From contig OX579634.1 of assembly GCA_951230915.1 (NCBI GenBank), positions 18,564,725 through 18,628,724 on the forward strand: a DNA stretch of 64,000 nucleotides, in the 5' to 3' direction. Position 1 is the stretch's first letter; the number at the start of each line of letters is the position of its first letter. The notes beneath the pieces were generated by a model that saw only the letters and a list, made by a program, of their open reading frames with translations, was not told where the DNA came from and ran no database searches. Made by a program: the position numbers and the translations under genes. Source of the stretch: Antitrichia curtipendula (Eukaryota > Streptophyta > Bryopsida > Hypnales > Leucodontaceae). Positions 33,512 to 46,109 of the stretch are shown piece by piece.

Positions 33512-35916
33512 TACCGTCAAGTGCGAAACTTAATATTTCAAAGACTCCAAGTTCGATTCTATTGTTATAGATGCTCAGATATTTTCCTCTTTGCCTTCAT
33601 ATTCTTTTGCCATCTTCCCAATGGAGGTGGGTTTCCTCATGCCTCCTCCAACTTATGTTTGCAACAGACTGAAAAAGATCAGATATAGATGTTGCCCCTA
33701 GTTCCATGAGTTGGCCAGACTTACAACATTCAATAGTCAAGCACTTGAGTACAATCAGAGATTTTTGTTGGATTTTAGGTTAGGGTAATCTTTCGGTATT
33801 CTGTATTTGACATAGAAGATCAGCAACCTGCAGAGTGGTGTAGTTTTATCGACGGATCTCCTGAAGAGGTAAATGTAACATGAAGTTGAAAGAATTGAAT
33901 TGGGCTCTAGCTCTAAATCTTTGTCGGATGTAGTGTACCTGTTATTTGTTTGTACAAAATAAATCTCGAGAGCCAGGTGATAACCTCCCAAAGACAGGTT
34001 TAGCAGTGGACCTAAGTGGTTCTCATGTATGCAATCGTGGATGTTGAGATGTTACTTTCTGTCAATCGCAGGGCCTACAAGCATGAACATCCTGCATTCC
34101 TGCTTAGATCCATATTACCGAAAGTGACAACCAAAAAATGAGTTGTGTTTATTTATTTGTTTATTCCAGCATCTCTTTCAAGGTCTCCTCTTATTTTTAT
34201 ATATTCCAAGCATGGTGTGGAGTTCTTCGTTTTATATTGGCTTCCAGCCAAGGGTAGAGTTTTCCTTAACTGGGGTGCAAGAAACAGTGTTGTAGAAGTC
34301 ATCTGGTGGCCTTGTGGTCCTTTAGGGGTTAACTCTTCGAACCCGCGAAAGAAACTTGGAGTATGTCAATCAAATGTTTGTAAATCAACTCTAAAATTGT
34401 GGTCATTTTAATTATTATGAAGTAAAAAGATATAATATGTATAATATAAACAATCTATCTACTTTCAAAATCAATATTTCAAATTTTTTTAATGAATGTG
34501 TAATGTGATATGCTTTTTAGAATCTAGTGTATTTGAGGTACATATCCAAAATATACTAGAATTCTATCCACCACATAGTGCCTTGGGTATTTAGGAGTCA
34601 AATAATTTTGTAACTCTAATAATCCAGTTCCTTTGAAATATTTGAAGTATTTAATTCAATCTATTATGCAACAAAAATACTAACAAAGGGGCTTTCATTC
34701 ATTAATTCTATCTATAAACCTTTAATACATATACTATAAAAACAATACTTATTAATATGGAAGAATGATTGTTGTTCATTAAAATTTCTATCATTTGATG
34801 CAAGTTAGTGTTAATTTCAATCATTTGGGTGCACTAATGTATATGGTGTCCAAAAAAAATGCATTGTAGCAAAATCTAGAATCCCCTATTGACTACCAAC
34901 AAAACCCAATATAACATTTTAAATCCTCTTAACTTTGTTGAAGTTCCCAAGGAAATAGACTCAAAGAAAGAATCATGCTTATTATGAATAAAGAAAGTTT
35001 GACCACCTTGTTCTTTTAAAGGCACATTCTCTTGAATATTTAGATTTTTCTTAGATACTTTAATTTTTTTAAAGATTAAGTGCCAGACTGTTGACTTAGT
35101 TAAGAATGTTATGAACAAAAATATTTGTAGTTCAATAATAGGAACTATGGTTTGACCTTAATTTAGATGATTGTAGGTGTTGTTACCTTACTATAAATAC
35201 AAGCAATAATTGCATGAAAAAATTGTTGAATATGGGAAATGAAGGATATTATAAACCAACCAATTTTTTGCAAGAATCTTACTTGATTTTGGCATTGATG
35301 CTTTGAACAATATGAAACGTGTTTGGAAAAATGGATGAAGCCACCAAACCCTTCTCAAAAAGATACTTGATTTGCCAATACTTGGATGAATGCTACTAAT
35401 ACATAATTTTCTGGATGAATACCATACTTGCATACACCAGGATGGACGTCACTGTACTAAAAAAATAAATTTAAACCCCTGGTGAAGGTTCAAAAGAAAC
35501 TCCTCATTGGCTAAAACGCCACTGAATCCCAATGTTTTGAACTGGTTCAGTGGCCATGCCAATTGTCATGCGCTCAGCAGTAAGTTAGAGCGGCGGGAGC
35601 CTTCCTGGACTTGGAAACTGGGAATTCCATGGCACCCTTTAGCGGGAAGTAGCTTTTTCAAGCTTATTGCGTTGTCTCTCGCTTTTGCTGCTTTCCTCGT
35701 CGTCCCGTTATGAAGCTCCAACACGAATGGTGGCGTAGAATGTCCTGCCTGTAGGCGGGGGGAGACTTGCCGCTCCTCGTCAAATGTGGAGACAGAACGG
35801 AGTTCTGTTGGTGTAAGTTAGCACGGGGCGGCTATGTCTCGGCCGGACTAACCTGTTTCGTCGTTTTATTTTATTAGTCCCGGTCAGTGTCCTTGGATGA
35901 GTTCACGGTAGGTGAG
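33512..35916. other. Intergenic DNA between DnaJ and malonyl-CoA synthetase genes
   Basis: 33512 to about 34100 is probably 3' flank of the DnaJ gene. GTCCTTTAGGGGTTAACTC at about 34318 matches the right-end motif of the dispersed repeat family, without a matching left end nearby. From about 35500 the sequence becomes GC-richer, leading into the synthetase promoter and leader. The frame at 35507-35713 shows a hydrophobic tail but no family resemblance. Confidence 0.45.
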
Positions 35917-38900
35917 ATGCAGACCATGTCCGTCCCATTAATTCGATTGCTGCTGTTGTCACCTCGTCATGCGCTCTGCCTGCGTCACCGGATCAGGCAA
36001 ACTGCGTGTCTCATTGCAGGTCGCAGTAGCAGCAGGTGGTGCGCCAGGTTAAGTTTTCAAGGGCGGGAGCTTTCGTCGTCTTCAGGTACATCAATTCCGC
36101 CATTCGAAGCCTTCGATTTCACCGTTTGTGGCTATGGTTGGAGTTTCGGAAACTCCGTGTACGGTTTTTTAGACTCTGATGACGGGGAGTGAGCGGCGAG
36201 GAGTAATTCTGAAATCCGATCATGGTCGTTGTGATTTGTGTTTGTTTGTAGTTCTCCATTTTGGTCTACGGCGTTTGGAGTTTAAGAGAGATTGGAATCC
36301 TGCAGCGAGAGTGCTTCTACTGATTGGAGGATCTCTCGCCTCAATTTGAAGCCTTCAATTTCGCCGCTTGTGGCTATGGTTGGAGTTACAGAAGTTCTGT
36401 GTGAGGTTCCTAGCAAACATAGCCTACCGTTTCCATATTTTTAATCCATCCAAAGCCGTGGTCATTTTAGCTTGCGTGCAGAATATTGATTGATTTGCTC
36501 CATTCTGGTTTTCGCCGTGTAATAGAGATTGGAGTGCTGTAGCGAGAATGCTCCCTATTGATTGTAGCATCTATGGTCATCTGTCGAAGTTGTTACCTGC
36601 GGTGCTCCAACGCATCAATTGTTAGGACTCGTAGAGTGAGCTTGTAACTGCCGGTGAATGTAGTAAGCTACCGTCAAAATTTCTCAAACCCTCTGCCGTA
36701 GAGATAATAGTATCCACAGCTGGACAAAATATTCCATTTTCAGATTGCTTAAAGTTTGTGAGCTTTTTCAATTGGTAGTTCTCATTAGATGCGGTAAACA
36801 TTGTGTTCCTAGTGACGTCGTTCTCCTGGTAAGCAAACGAGTTTGGACACGTCGTATATATAACTCCAGAGTACGTTATGCTTGCCTGCGACTTTCAATA
36901 CTGAGAGGGCTGACGACTCTAAACTTGGAATACTGGATTCAGAGATAATTTCGCAGCTATCCTTGTTTTTCATCTCTCCTTAATCTTTGCTTCCACATTA
37001 ACTGCCATGAAAGTTGTTGGCATCGTTTGTCAAGTTTTGTCACACTGAGTTATTGTAACGTTGCTGTTTTAGCATTCGAAGCAGAAGCTATGGAGTCATT
37101 GAAGTTAGGGAAGAAGCTGAGTCATTCCGAATGTCGAACTTCTCTCGCAATATCTTCAGGACAGAAAGACTACTACTACGGACATTTACTACAATCCGCG
37201 TCTCAGATTTCAAAATTATTGCAATCTATGAAAAGTGACACATCTAAGCAGAATAACGGAACAGCCGCCAGCAATGAGGTAAAAAAATTTCACAGTTTTT
37301 TCTGTACTGCATTCTTCAGATCTTACGAATTTTTGTAGAGTTTAGAGAATCCGTCATGCATTCAGATACCTTTCGTCCCGGATTCATCTATCGAACCTGA
37401 GCATTCTTTTAGATCGCTACGGGAAAGACTAAGCTGTGAATAGATGACTGTTTCGATCCCCGAAGTCATCCCACATTGTCTTACATTCAGGAAGGTTCGC
37501 TTTCAATTCAGGGCACCTTTCAACGAATCACAAGCTTAGTTTGGAGAGGAGTAAGGTAGGGCGTAGAGCACTGAGACTCTTTCTATACGCCCGCTTCTCA
37601 CATAGAAATATGAATTATGAATTATGAATTATGAACTAGACTAGCTGTCGTATTGTGGATGATATTGGACTAATAAATGTTGAGGTTTTTTCTTGATTTA
37701 GTGTACGAAACTATCAAGTTCCTGTCGAAGTGGATAGTGGCGTTTAGAAAATGCGCAGCAAGTGGTGTTGACGCACACATTCCATGTGACCTTCAGGATG
37801 TTGCGAAACTGCACGGGACGCGAGTGGGCATCATGGCAACCCCATCCGCGGAATTTGTTGCTAGCATCTGGGCAGTTTGGTTGAATGGAGACGTTGCAGT
37901 TCCTTTGGCTCTTAGCTATCCTGAGGCTGAGCTTGTGCACGTTCTTACTGACGCAGTACGACCCGCATGACCTTTCTCTTCAGATTTGACGTTCTAATGC
38001 TTTGGCAGTCGTTGTAATGGAGCAAGATTGTTTAAACTTGATCTCGTAATCTTTCCCGTGTTTCTGTCATACCAGCAAGAATATTCAACAACCTGACAAG
38101 GTGATTGTTTAAAAAGACGCCTACAGTCCAGAAATTCCATTCGTAAAGAAGACATATTTGCTCTTCGTCTTACTCAATCATTTGCAAGTACTTTTCGGTC
38201 TCCTTCTCACCTATGATTGCATATCACCTCCAGACTTACATCTGACTAGTCGGTAATAATATGAGTTGGGCATTGTCATGCAGGAAATTTCTGCCGTTGT
38301 CTCTACTGAGGAGTTTCAAGATCGGTTGGAAGGAGCAGCTAAGAAGTGCTCTGCCGACTATCATGTTCTCCCCGCAGTCTCCAGTGTTGGTGATGATCCG
38401 AAGTTGGAAGATGTACCATTTGAGGACATTTTAGCAGAGGTTGATAAAACCTCATCTGCTCTTGAAGGTATGTCTATTCTGAAATGTCTGATAGTAGTTA
38501 GAGGTTAATTTACTGGACGGTAAGGCTTGTGCAACAACCTGTTGTGAACTCTATGTCGCGATTTGGAGCGCTTGTGACCTGTGTTAGTAGAAGAGTAACT
38601 TATGATCTGATCCTCGATAATTTAGGTGTTAAACCAGCTCTGATTCTTTATACAAGTGGAACGACTGGGAAGCCAAAGGGTGTTGTTCATACCCATGCCA
38701 GCATCGGAGCTCAGGTCAGTTTATGCAGTGCAAAAATATTTGTTGCGTATCTTGCAAGTCGATATTTTGAGTCGAATATGTCACCTCAGGAGTTTTTGAC
38801 ATGGTTACTTCGTGGTATGATTCAGGTTCGCATGTTGGCGGAGGCTTGGGAATACGCAAACGCAGATCGTTTCCTCCATTGTCTGCCATTGCATCATATC

Positions 38901-41900
38901 CTCTAGATCATGATTTTTTCTTCTTCAAAGTTAAATCTCCGATAACTTGATTTAGTTGTTTGAAGGGACGTAGCAAATTGTTCCGGTGATCCTTGACTTC
39001 AAAAAGGGTTCACATGTGCACGGGATGTTCAATGCATTGCTCGCACCCCTCTTTGCGGGAGCCTCGGTAATTACTCTCATTAAACTGTTGGAATGCTCCT
39101 TTGACGTATTTTGTGAAGTTTTTACACGGGGAATAGTCAATCATTGTGGTGTACCATTAAGATAGAGAGATTTCTTGCTTCTTATTGAGATTGAAAACAT
39201 GTGAAGGTGGAATTTATGCCGAAGTTTAGCGTGAGTGGAATTTGGAATCGATGGAGGGACTCGTATCCAAGTGAAGGTGAAAAAGCCGCTCATCCTGCAA
39301 CAGTCTTTACTGGAGTAAGCCTTTATGCTAACTAGTGTAAAACACTCATTAAGTGTAAGATGCTTGTCAAAAGTTACGCGATCTGGTGTGGTGATGGTTC
39401 AAGCTTTGTATGAATTATAAAATTTCCGTACAAATAGGTTTACTTCTGTGAAAGGAAAAAATGTAATCTGCTAAGTCTGCTCCTCGTGTTCACAGGTTCC
39501 AACAATGTACGTGCGCTTATTGCAAGGGTATGATGCGATGGACGCCGATTCCCAGAAGGCCTGTTCTTATGCAGCCAGGCAGCTCCGCCTCATGGTAATT
39601 ACGCACCTTTATGACCCCCATATTGCCATCTTTACCAAAGATAATGTGGGTGACTAGGTTGTGGATACTGTGTTGAGGAAGTGATAATGCCTGCGCTGTA
39701 ATATGAGCAGATGTGCGGGTCTTCAGCTCTGCCTGAACCAGTCATGGAAAAGTGGGAGAGTGTGACTGGCCATCGCCTTCTAGAGAGATATGGCATGACA
39801 GAGGTATGTGAAGTGACATAATCTCCATGCGGTTGATTTTATTCTTCTCTGATATCACTTGATCCAGATGCCGTCTCCGTTCAGAAATTCCATCCGATCA
39901 CAGCAGAACTTCCATCATCACGGATGATTCTGTTACTATTTTTGCAACAACTATTCCAAAGTTTATGCTATCGACAAAAGACACGAAAGTCTTGAGACTG
40001 ATAAGCGAGTCTCATTTACAGTTTTGCTATGTTTGCAGTTTGTTATGGCCCTGTCCAACCCTCTTCGTGGGGAGCGAAGGGCAGGTTTTGTTGGAAAACC
40101 TCTTCCAGGAGTGCAGGTACCTGTTTCCTGAATTGCTACTCTAGAGTGTACTTGAAATCTATGAAGGTGTTCAAATATACTTAGAATATAGTCATCAACT
40201 CAAGAAGAAATTTTCTAGCGAGCTTGGAAGCCTGCCGAAGAGATGCTAACATCACTGATACATTTCTAGATGCTGATTGCGGAAGCGGAAGACGAGGAGG
40301 CGGGTGCAGGAGAATTGTGCATCAAAAGTCCTGCTATGTTTCTAGAGTATTGGCGGAATCCAAAGGTAGTGAAACGTGAATACGTTCCTAAGAATTGGTT
40401 ATGCTCATCGCCATGCTCTTTTTGCTTCCTGAGAGATAAGAAACAGCTTCACGTTCCCTGCTCATAACATATTTTTGGAGAGATGTGCATGAAGCGAAGT
40501 CAATTTTTCAAGTCTTTTGTGTATTCTGTCACACTGGAAACATGTTTTTTTCGGCAAATTTCTCAGATGGTTCTGAAATCATGAAAGAATTGTGCCAGGT
40601 GACGAGCGAGTCCTTCCGAGAAGATGGCTACTTCAGAACAGGCGATACCGTAACTGTAGTGGATGGTTATGTCAAGATTCTGGGACGTACGTATCAATCG
40701 AAAACAAGTCTTTGCAGAAATTATGAACATGCAGAGAACTATGTCGATGATTGCTCTTATGTTTCCGTCGTACAAATTTTGGCATGTTTCTAGAATAGGA
40801 TGGCTACAAGAATGGCTTGCTGGCTTCATTTGATATGTTTCATCGCAGACGCTGAGTCTTCCATGTATGGGACTCTTAAGCAAGTGCTCACTTTCGATTT
40901 TTCCGTGCCTTCTCTATGCAGGATCTAGTGTTGACATAGTTAAATCTGGAGGTTATAAACTGTCTGCTCTTGAGATTGAAGCCATTCTCCTGCAGGTATG
41001 TGAACTCACATGCTGGTAACATTTTGGTAATAATTTTAGAACACTGAACATTCATATTTTGTAAGTGGACATCATTACTCCCGAAACCAAGATTTAGACA
41101 CGCTTTACGTTCTTGCACCTTGCCTCACTGCTTCAATTGTACCTCGTGGTTTATTTTGAATATCTGTTCAGTGACGGATTGGATGAGAATATCTATCATG
41201 CCTGGTACCTTATTCTTTCATTGGGTTCATTAAGATGAATTTTTTTTGTTTTGAGCAGCATCCATCTATTTCTGAGTGTGCTGTCATGGGCATACCGGAC
41301 AAAACATACGGTGAAATATTGTCTGCAATAGTGGTGGTGCATGAGAATGTGGCTGCTGAGGCAGCGGCCAAGTCAATGCCCGCTCTGACTTTGGACTCTT
41401 TCAAGGCTTGGGCACGGGAACGAATGGCTCCTTACAAGGTAGCGGAACTCTCTTGAAACTTTCCTCTATTAGATTTCGAAGTGTTCAGCCGGTTTAATTT
41501 CATGACAGTGAAGTACGAATATCCAATGCTTCGTTTTGTAAGGCAGTGTTGCAATATTTCCGTTGTCGAGTACCGGTGTAGTTATTCTGCTTTTAAAGTT
41601 TTTGTATGTCCTCGAATATTTGAAGGAAGACCCGTCTGTGCAGATTCCGTCACAGCTGTTAGTGTGGAGCACTTTGCCTCGCAATGCCATGGGAAAGGTA
41701 GGTCCTCTCATAAATTATGTTCCTCTCTTATTTGAAAAGGTACCAAAAAATGGTCCACTGTTTAGGTGTCATTTTGGTGTCTTGAATGGACTTCATGACT
41801 TCATGTAAGCCATATTCTCACAGCCTTGAACTTTTTTTTGCAATATGAAAATCAGTAGTGTTGCCCTCGACCTCTGTCACCAATATTCTTTTGCAAGATT

Positions 41901-42004
41901 GTCATTCCTCAACTTGTAGAATAGGTTGTTGATAATGGATTTTGTTATGACAGATCAACAAGAAGGAATTGAAAGCCATTTTGGTGAAGCAAGCTGCCAG
42001 CTAG
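35917..42004 (+). CDS. AAE13: Malonyl-CoA synthetase (ACSF3/AAE13-type), 616 aa, 17 exons
   Basis: Exons: 35917-36085, 37073-37278, 37797-37955, 38284-38467, 38626-38714, 38826-38895, 39014-39066, 39207-39314, 39496-39594, 39711-39803, 40039-40116, 40270-40365, 40599-40686, 40922-40995, 41259-41438, 41644-41697, 41954-42004. The enzyme belongs to the acyl-activating family; it makes malonyl-CoA from malonate, ATP and CoA. Motifs: [11 protein letters not shown] (248-258), [15 protein letters not shown] (292-306), YGMTE (406-410), GYFRTGD (478-484), catalytic Lys600 in PRNAMGK. Strong resemblance to AAE13 includes [10 protein letters not shown] and [11 protein letters not shown]. Exon 1 encodes an Arg-rich (nine Arg, one Glu) leader like a mitochondrial presequence. 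The ATG at 37090 in exon 2 could start a 554-aa leaderless form. Intron 6 is AT-AC. Exon 1 is the least certain part. Confidence 0.9.
36100..36575 (+). repeat. Imperfect direct duplication in intron 1 of the synthetase gene
   Basis: Two units of about 240 bp lie head to tail. GAAGCCTTCGATTTCACCG at 36106 recurs as GAAGCCTTCAATTTCGCCG near 36350, both followed by TTGTGGCTATGGTTGGAGTT. Then CTCCATTTTGGTC...AGAGATTGGAATCCTG recurs as CTCCATTCTGGTT...AGAGATTGGAGTGCTG. The first unit begins inside or just past exon 1. Confidence 0.75.
37610..37637 (+). repeat. Short tandem repeat of TATGAAT
   Basis: About four units of the 7-bp motif TATGAAT lie in intron 2 of the synthetase gene. Simple-sequence DNA with no evident role. 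Confidence 0.8.
38896..39013 (+). other. AT-AC minor-class (U12-type) intron 6 of the synthetase gene
   Basis: The 5' end is ATATCCTC, seven of eight matches to the U12 consensus ATATCCTT. ATCCTTGAC at 38990-38997 fits the U12 branch-site consensus, with branch A at 38996, 17 nt before the 3' end. The intron ends in AC at 39012-39013. Joining CAT-C to AT-GTG restores HHVHGM, the family sequence, in frame. No GT-AG alternative gives an open conserved frame; reading through yields a stop three codons on. Confidence 0.9.
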
Positions 42005-43156
42005 GGATATCTTGTGGTCACTGGTGCATTTTTGGATATTGTAGAGGTCTATTAAGGAGAGTAGTCAAGAGTAGACCTGCTTGATTGTAATTTTCTTGTG
42101 TTTCTAGAAAGGATTCATTTCTTTGAACTCCGATTCGAGCTGTTGTGCGCATCGGACCCGTCTTTAATTTTTGGCTCCTGTTCGACCCTTTTACTTTCCG
42201 CGAAGCAGATTATAAGATTAAAAATCTTGAGTATAATTATGCTACTCATCTGACTCCATCTTGCTGGTATGTCTATTGATAGAGTGGCTCTCATAAGTTT
42301 TCATACACTGGTCATAACTAACTGCCATAAAATTGCCATAACTAGAGTAAACTTGCCAATCGCCACACAAACAAAATTCAAATTCTTCTCCACATAAATA
42401 TAGAGACGTGCATGTTTTGAAATTTGCCATGATTACTAAATGTCATGTTAAGATTCACCTTGGAAAAATAGAACGCAAAAAGATTTCTTCCTACAGATTT
42501 TATTGCAATTTAAAGGTGATGAAGTTGAAATCTAGTTGAAAACTCCTTGCAACCCTTTGTTGCACAATGTGCAATCATTGAACGGTGATACAAAATTTTG
42601 TTCCCATCACAATTGAATTTGTAGTTGATCACAATTGGTTAATGTTCGGTAATTGGAACGGTTGTTTGGTTTTGGGACTTGTGCAATAAATGGCAAGTTT
42701 ATTCTAATTAAGAAATTAAATTTTTTCTACAAATTTTGGATATGTTGAGATACAAGTAATTTCCTTGTATAAAACGATTTTTTAAAATTTAATAAAAATT
42801 AAACATTCAAAGCTTAAATTCAAAATTTATTGGTAAAAAAGAATTTAACATAAGTATGAAATTTTCAAGATTCTTTAGTAAGTAGAATGAGATTACTTTT
42901 TTAATTTTGTGGTGGAAAATTCATGAATTTAAGATTTTACTGAGTGAAATTGAGTGAAATACTATTGATTAAAATATTATCCCAAGTAGTTATGTTTTTA
43001 ATATTTTATTAGAAATGGTTTTGTTTCATTTTTGCAGAAATAGTAGAAATGGTATTATATAATTGGAACTGAACTTAATGCGATTTTTTCCTTGAGGTTT
43101 GATCTGCAGTATTGATATTCATATATATGCTGATTGTGTGGGGCATTAACTAATTA
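42005..43156. other. 3' flank of the synthetase gene and AT-rich DNA
   Basis: The first 200-250 bp likely hold the 3' untranslated region. The rest is AT-rich without supported features. Confidence 0.45.
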
Positions 43157-43458
43157 AGGTAGTATGCTCTAAAAGCGCCCATGTTCTAAAAGCGATCATG
43201 ACACAGAGGTACATTTTGCTTTCTTCAATGTTCGAACTGTGTACATTTCAGAAGGTGGTCGCTTTTAGAAACCACTGTGTTTGAACTTCAAAAATTCATA
43301 ACTAATGCTACAAAGATCTGAAAAATGTGAAACAACTTGGGTTAGATGTCAATTCCATTTTTCTTCCTATATAAATTTACTGAAAATTGTTTCAATAAGT
43401 TTAACTTCCCTGAAAAGGCGATCTGCTCTTAAGTGGTCGCTTTAAGAGCATACTACCT
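43157..43458. mobile_element. TA-flanked MITE, AGGTA family, copy 3
   Basis: The left end AGGTAGTATGCTCTAAAAGC pairs with the inverted right end AGGTAGTATGCTCTTAAAGC, extending to about 24 bp. TA flanks both sides (43155-43156, 43459-43460). CTAAAAGCG-type motifs recur internally in both directions. Length is 302 bp. It shares its end layout and TA target with the elements at 16616 and 17079. Confidence 0.78.
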
Positions 43459-43460
43459 TA

Positions 43461-44066
43461 GTTGTTGCACAAGCAAGAACAATTAGTTGCTCCTGGTCAG
43501 GCATAAAGTACAACAAGGTCTCCTCTCTCAGCTATCTCAAGAACCACAACAACTGCGGCAGTTGCGGTTATTGTTGCCTTGGATCCACTAAGGTGGAAGC
43601 ACCCAACACCGTGAATATAAGGAATTCAGCATACTTGGAGGCACCATTTCAAAAAATTAATATTTTTGTGGTGTTAGCAAGAGAAAATCATGAATTTTTA
43701 TAAAAAAATTAGATTTTTTGGATTTGGCATGTATTTTCTATGAATTTTCAAAGTTGCAGCCCCCTAGACCACTGGAACCGTCCTGTAGGTGGACCTAAAT
43801 CTGAATTTTGACAAATTTAGCACTTATCCAATCACACTGAAGAGAGGAGAAAACTTTATGGCACATGTCAAAGACCATTCAATGGAAGTCTAGGGACGGT
43901 TTAATGTCCATCTAGGAACAAAGATTACGTACAAGCACACTATTGGGTGTTTCTACCTTATTTGTTGTACCAGGAAATGTTAGCCTTTTTCTATTTTTCA
44001 AAGTGACACCAAGAACTGAGGCAAGTGCAGAAGCAAGTGCATGCGCCATCTTCCAAACGTGTTGCA
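43461..44066. other. Intergenic DNA
   Basis: No gene is seen. A slightly GC-richer stretch at 43490-43620 contains AACAACTGCGGCAGTTGCGG but no coding frame. Confidence 0.4.
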
Positions 44067-44959
44067 TTAACCCCTACATGACCGTTTGTCCCCTTGGAGG
44101 ACAATTTGGACCCGGGCAAGTTCCTATAACCTCAATTTTTATTGAAACTTTTTGAGGATGTGAAATTGTGCGAGAGCTTTGTGCGGATATACAATTTTTA
44201 TTTCAATCGATGCCCGGAAGCAAATGTTACGGCAAAATAAGCAAAATCACAAAAAGTCAAAATAAATTTTTGTTTTTAAATTTTCTAAAAGATTATATTT
44301 TTTATCTACATGTGAAGCTTTTATTCATTCTATTTGGACTAGTGATGAGAAAGTTATGAACAATCTTTGATTTTTGGGCAATCTAAGCATCTTTTTGAAA
44401 AATAACTTATAGAACTCATTTTTGAATTCAATTTTTATAATTTTTCAGAAAATGAATATAGGTAGGTTTTAGTTTTCATGTTCAAACAATCTAACCATTG
44501 GGATTATTATGTTTCAATTCCATCTTAAGCTATTAACAATATAGTGTTCCCTTCAATTTTGAACCTACTTTTACTTAACAATTTTTTAATGAGTGAAAAT
44601 TAATTGTTTTTTTTCTAATTGTTTTTCCGTAGATTTTCAACTCAACTATTCAACATGGAATACTAGTAAAACATCATCTTTAGTGCAAAAAATTTAAGCT
44701 AAGAAGATTCAAAGCCAAAAAATCTAGTTGAACAAGGTGTAAAAGAATTTTTTTCTTCACTTTAAATGCAAATATCTTGCAATCTATGTGGTCAAAGTTC
44801 TTGAAATTTCTTCACACATTCTTATACTAGTCTAGTTTAAGATCATATGGTTAGATATGCAAAAAAAATAAAATTTCTAAAGTTTTTTCTCTTTGCAATA
44901 GGCATGGCAGTGTTGACTGTCTTTTGATGGAAGAAATGCCTTGATCCTTTAGGGGTTAA
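44067..44959. mobile_element. Non-autonomous repeat bounded by TTAACCCCT ends, copy 2
   Basis: 893 bp, starting TTAACCCCTACATGACC and ending GGTCCTTTAGGGGTTAA-like (TGATCCTTTAGGGGTTAA), so the termini are inverted repeats. It aligns with 17493-18420 over its whole length in the same orientation. Truncated relatives sharing the end motif occur at 1.5-1.9, 4.7-5.2 and 12.5-13.0 kb. It has no coding frame. Confidence 0.68.
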
Positions 44960-46109
44960 GATGTGCATCTCTTTTACTTGTCAACTTCCACATGGACAAG
45001 CCCAACCGTGGAAAATGCAGCAACAAATGTGGAAGTAGCAAGACTTACTGCACAAGGAAGAGTCTAGATGTCAAGAGCTTCTTGATGGATGCCAAGAATT
45101 GCGAGAAGTTCAACTGCAAGTGTAGAGTATCAAATGAGACAACAAAAATAATATTGAATTAGATAGGAATATATACATACTAACTCAACTTAAATTGTAT
45201 TTCCAGGTAAGCACATTGAATGAAGTACATAAAATGAAGCTACAAAGATGAAAGTCTAACTAAAAAGAGCTATGATGAGAATCATCGAGGTGAATAATAC
45301 TTTCGTCAACATCCTCCCGCACTTATATGTATGGATACACGGATACGATGATACTACTAGAAAAGAGAGAATAATAATTTAATACAGAAACAAGAATTTA
45401 TTTTTTGTGGTAGCAATGGAAGAGAGAAGGTACAACGACAAATGATTAGAATGTCACCGGTGAGTGAGCATGAAACAATTATGGAAGTTGAAATTGAAGT
45501 TCATTGATGGTTGCTTAATGAGTCAATGGTCTTCTAATCTCGCAAGTGGAGATCTTCATCTTTATGTCGCATTTAACTACTTCTGGACTTTCAAAGGGTT
45601 CAGAACTAATAGTAGAAAAGAAATGGTCATTTGGAGATAATGCAAAACATCAGGAGATCTATGTAAAACATTGGGAGATCAACACAAAACATTTGAAGAT
45701 CTATACAAACATTTGGAGATCTCTAGATGTTATTATCCGGAGATTTCTGAATGTTTTGTCTACAATCCATGTAAAAGTCCAAAAATAGTTAAATGTGGCA
45801 TCTTTGCTTTGTTTTTAACCATCTTCCATTGATTCTTGGACATTTGTTTGGCATAGATGATCCGTTTGCTAAGTTGCGTTGGACGATGAGTGGTAATTGA
45901 TGAAGCTCAAGGAACAAATGAAGTTCGGAAGTTGGATTCATCTTCAATAAATGCGGAACAAGGAGTCAAGGAATATTATGCCGTAAGGCGTGGTTTCAAG
46001 CCAAGGTTGTATCTTATTTGGTTTGAATGTTAAAAAAAGGCCAAGGGTTCTAGCAATATTGAGTTTTGGAGTTTTATGAATTAGGATGATGAATGTTACT
46101 TGTGAGGAG
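44960..46109. other. AT-rich DNA flanking the copia remnant
   Basis: No gene is visible. GATCTATGTAAAACATTGGGAG, with the relatives ATCAACACAAAACATTTG and GATCTATACAAACATTTGG at 45657-45720, forms a short degenerate tandem. Part of this stretch may be the 3' LTR of the copia remnant that ends at 46110, but I found no matching second LTR. Confidence 0.4.

Noticed and set aside
34310..34350. tRNA-like B-box text (CTTCGAACCC)
   Set aside because: No A-box or cloverleaf can be drawn around it, and the neighbouring TTTAGGGGTTAA is explained by the dispersed-repeat end motif.
38826..39066. A GT-AG solution for intron 6 of the synthetase gene
   Set aside because: No GT follows the conserved LPLHH block closely, reading on gives a stop, and the AAAAAG acceptor shifts the frame. 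Only the AT-AC join restores the family sequence.
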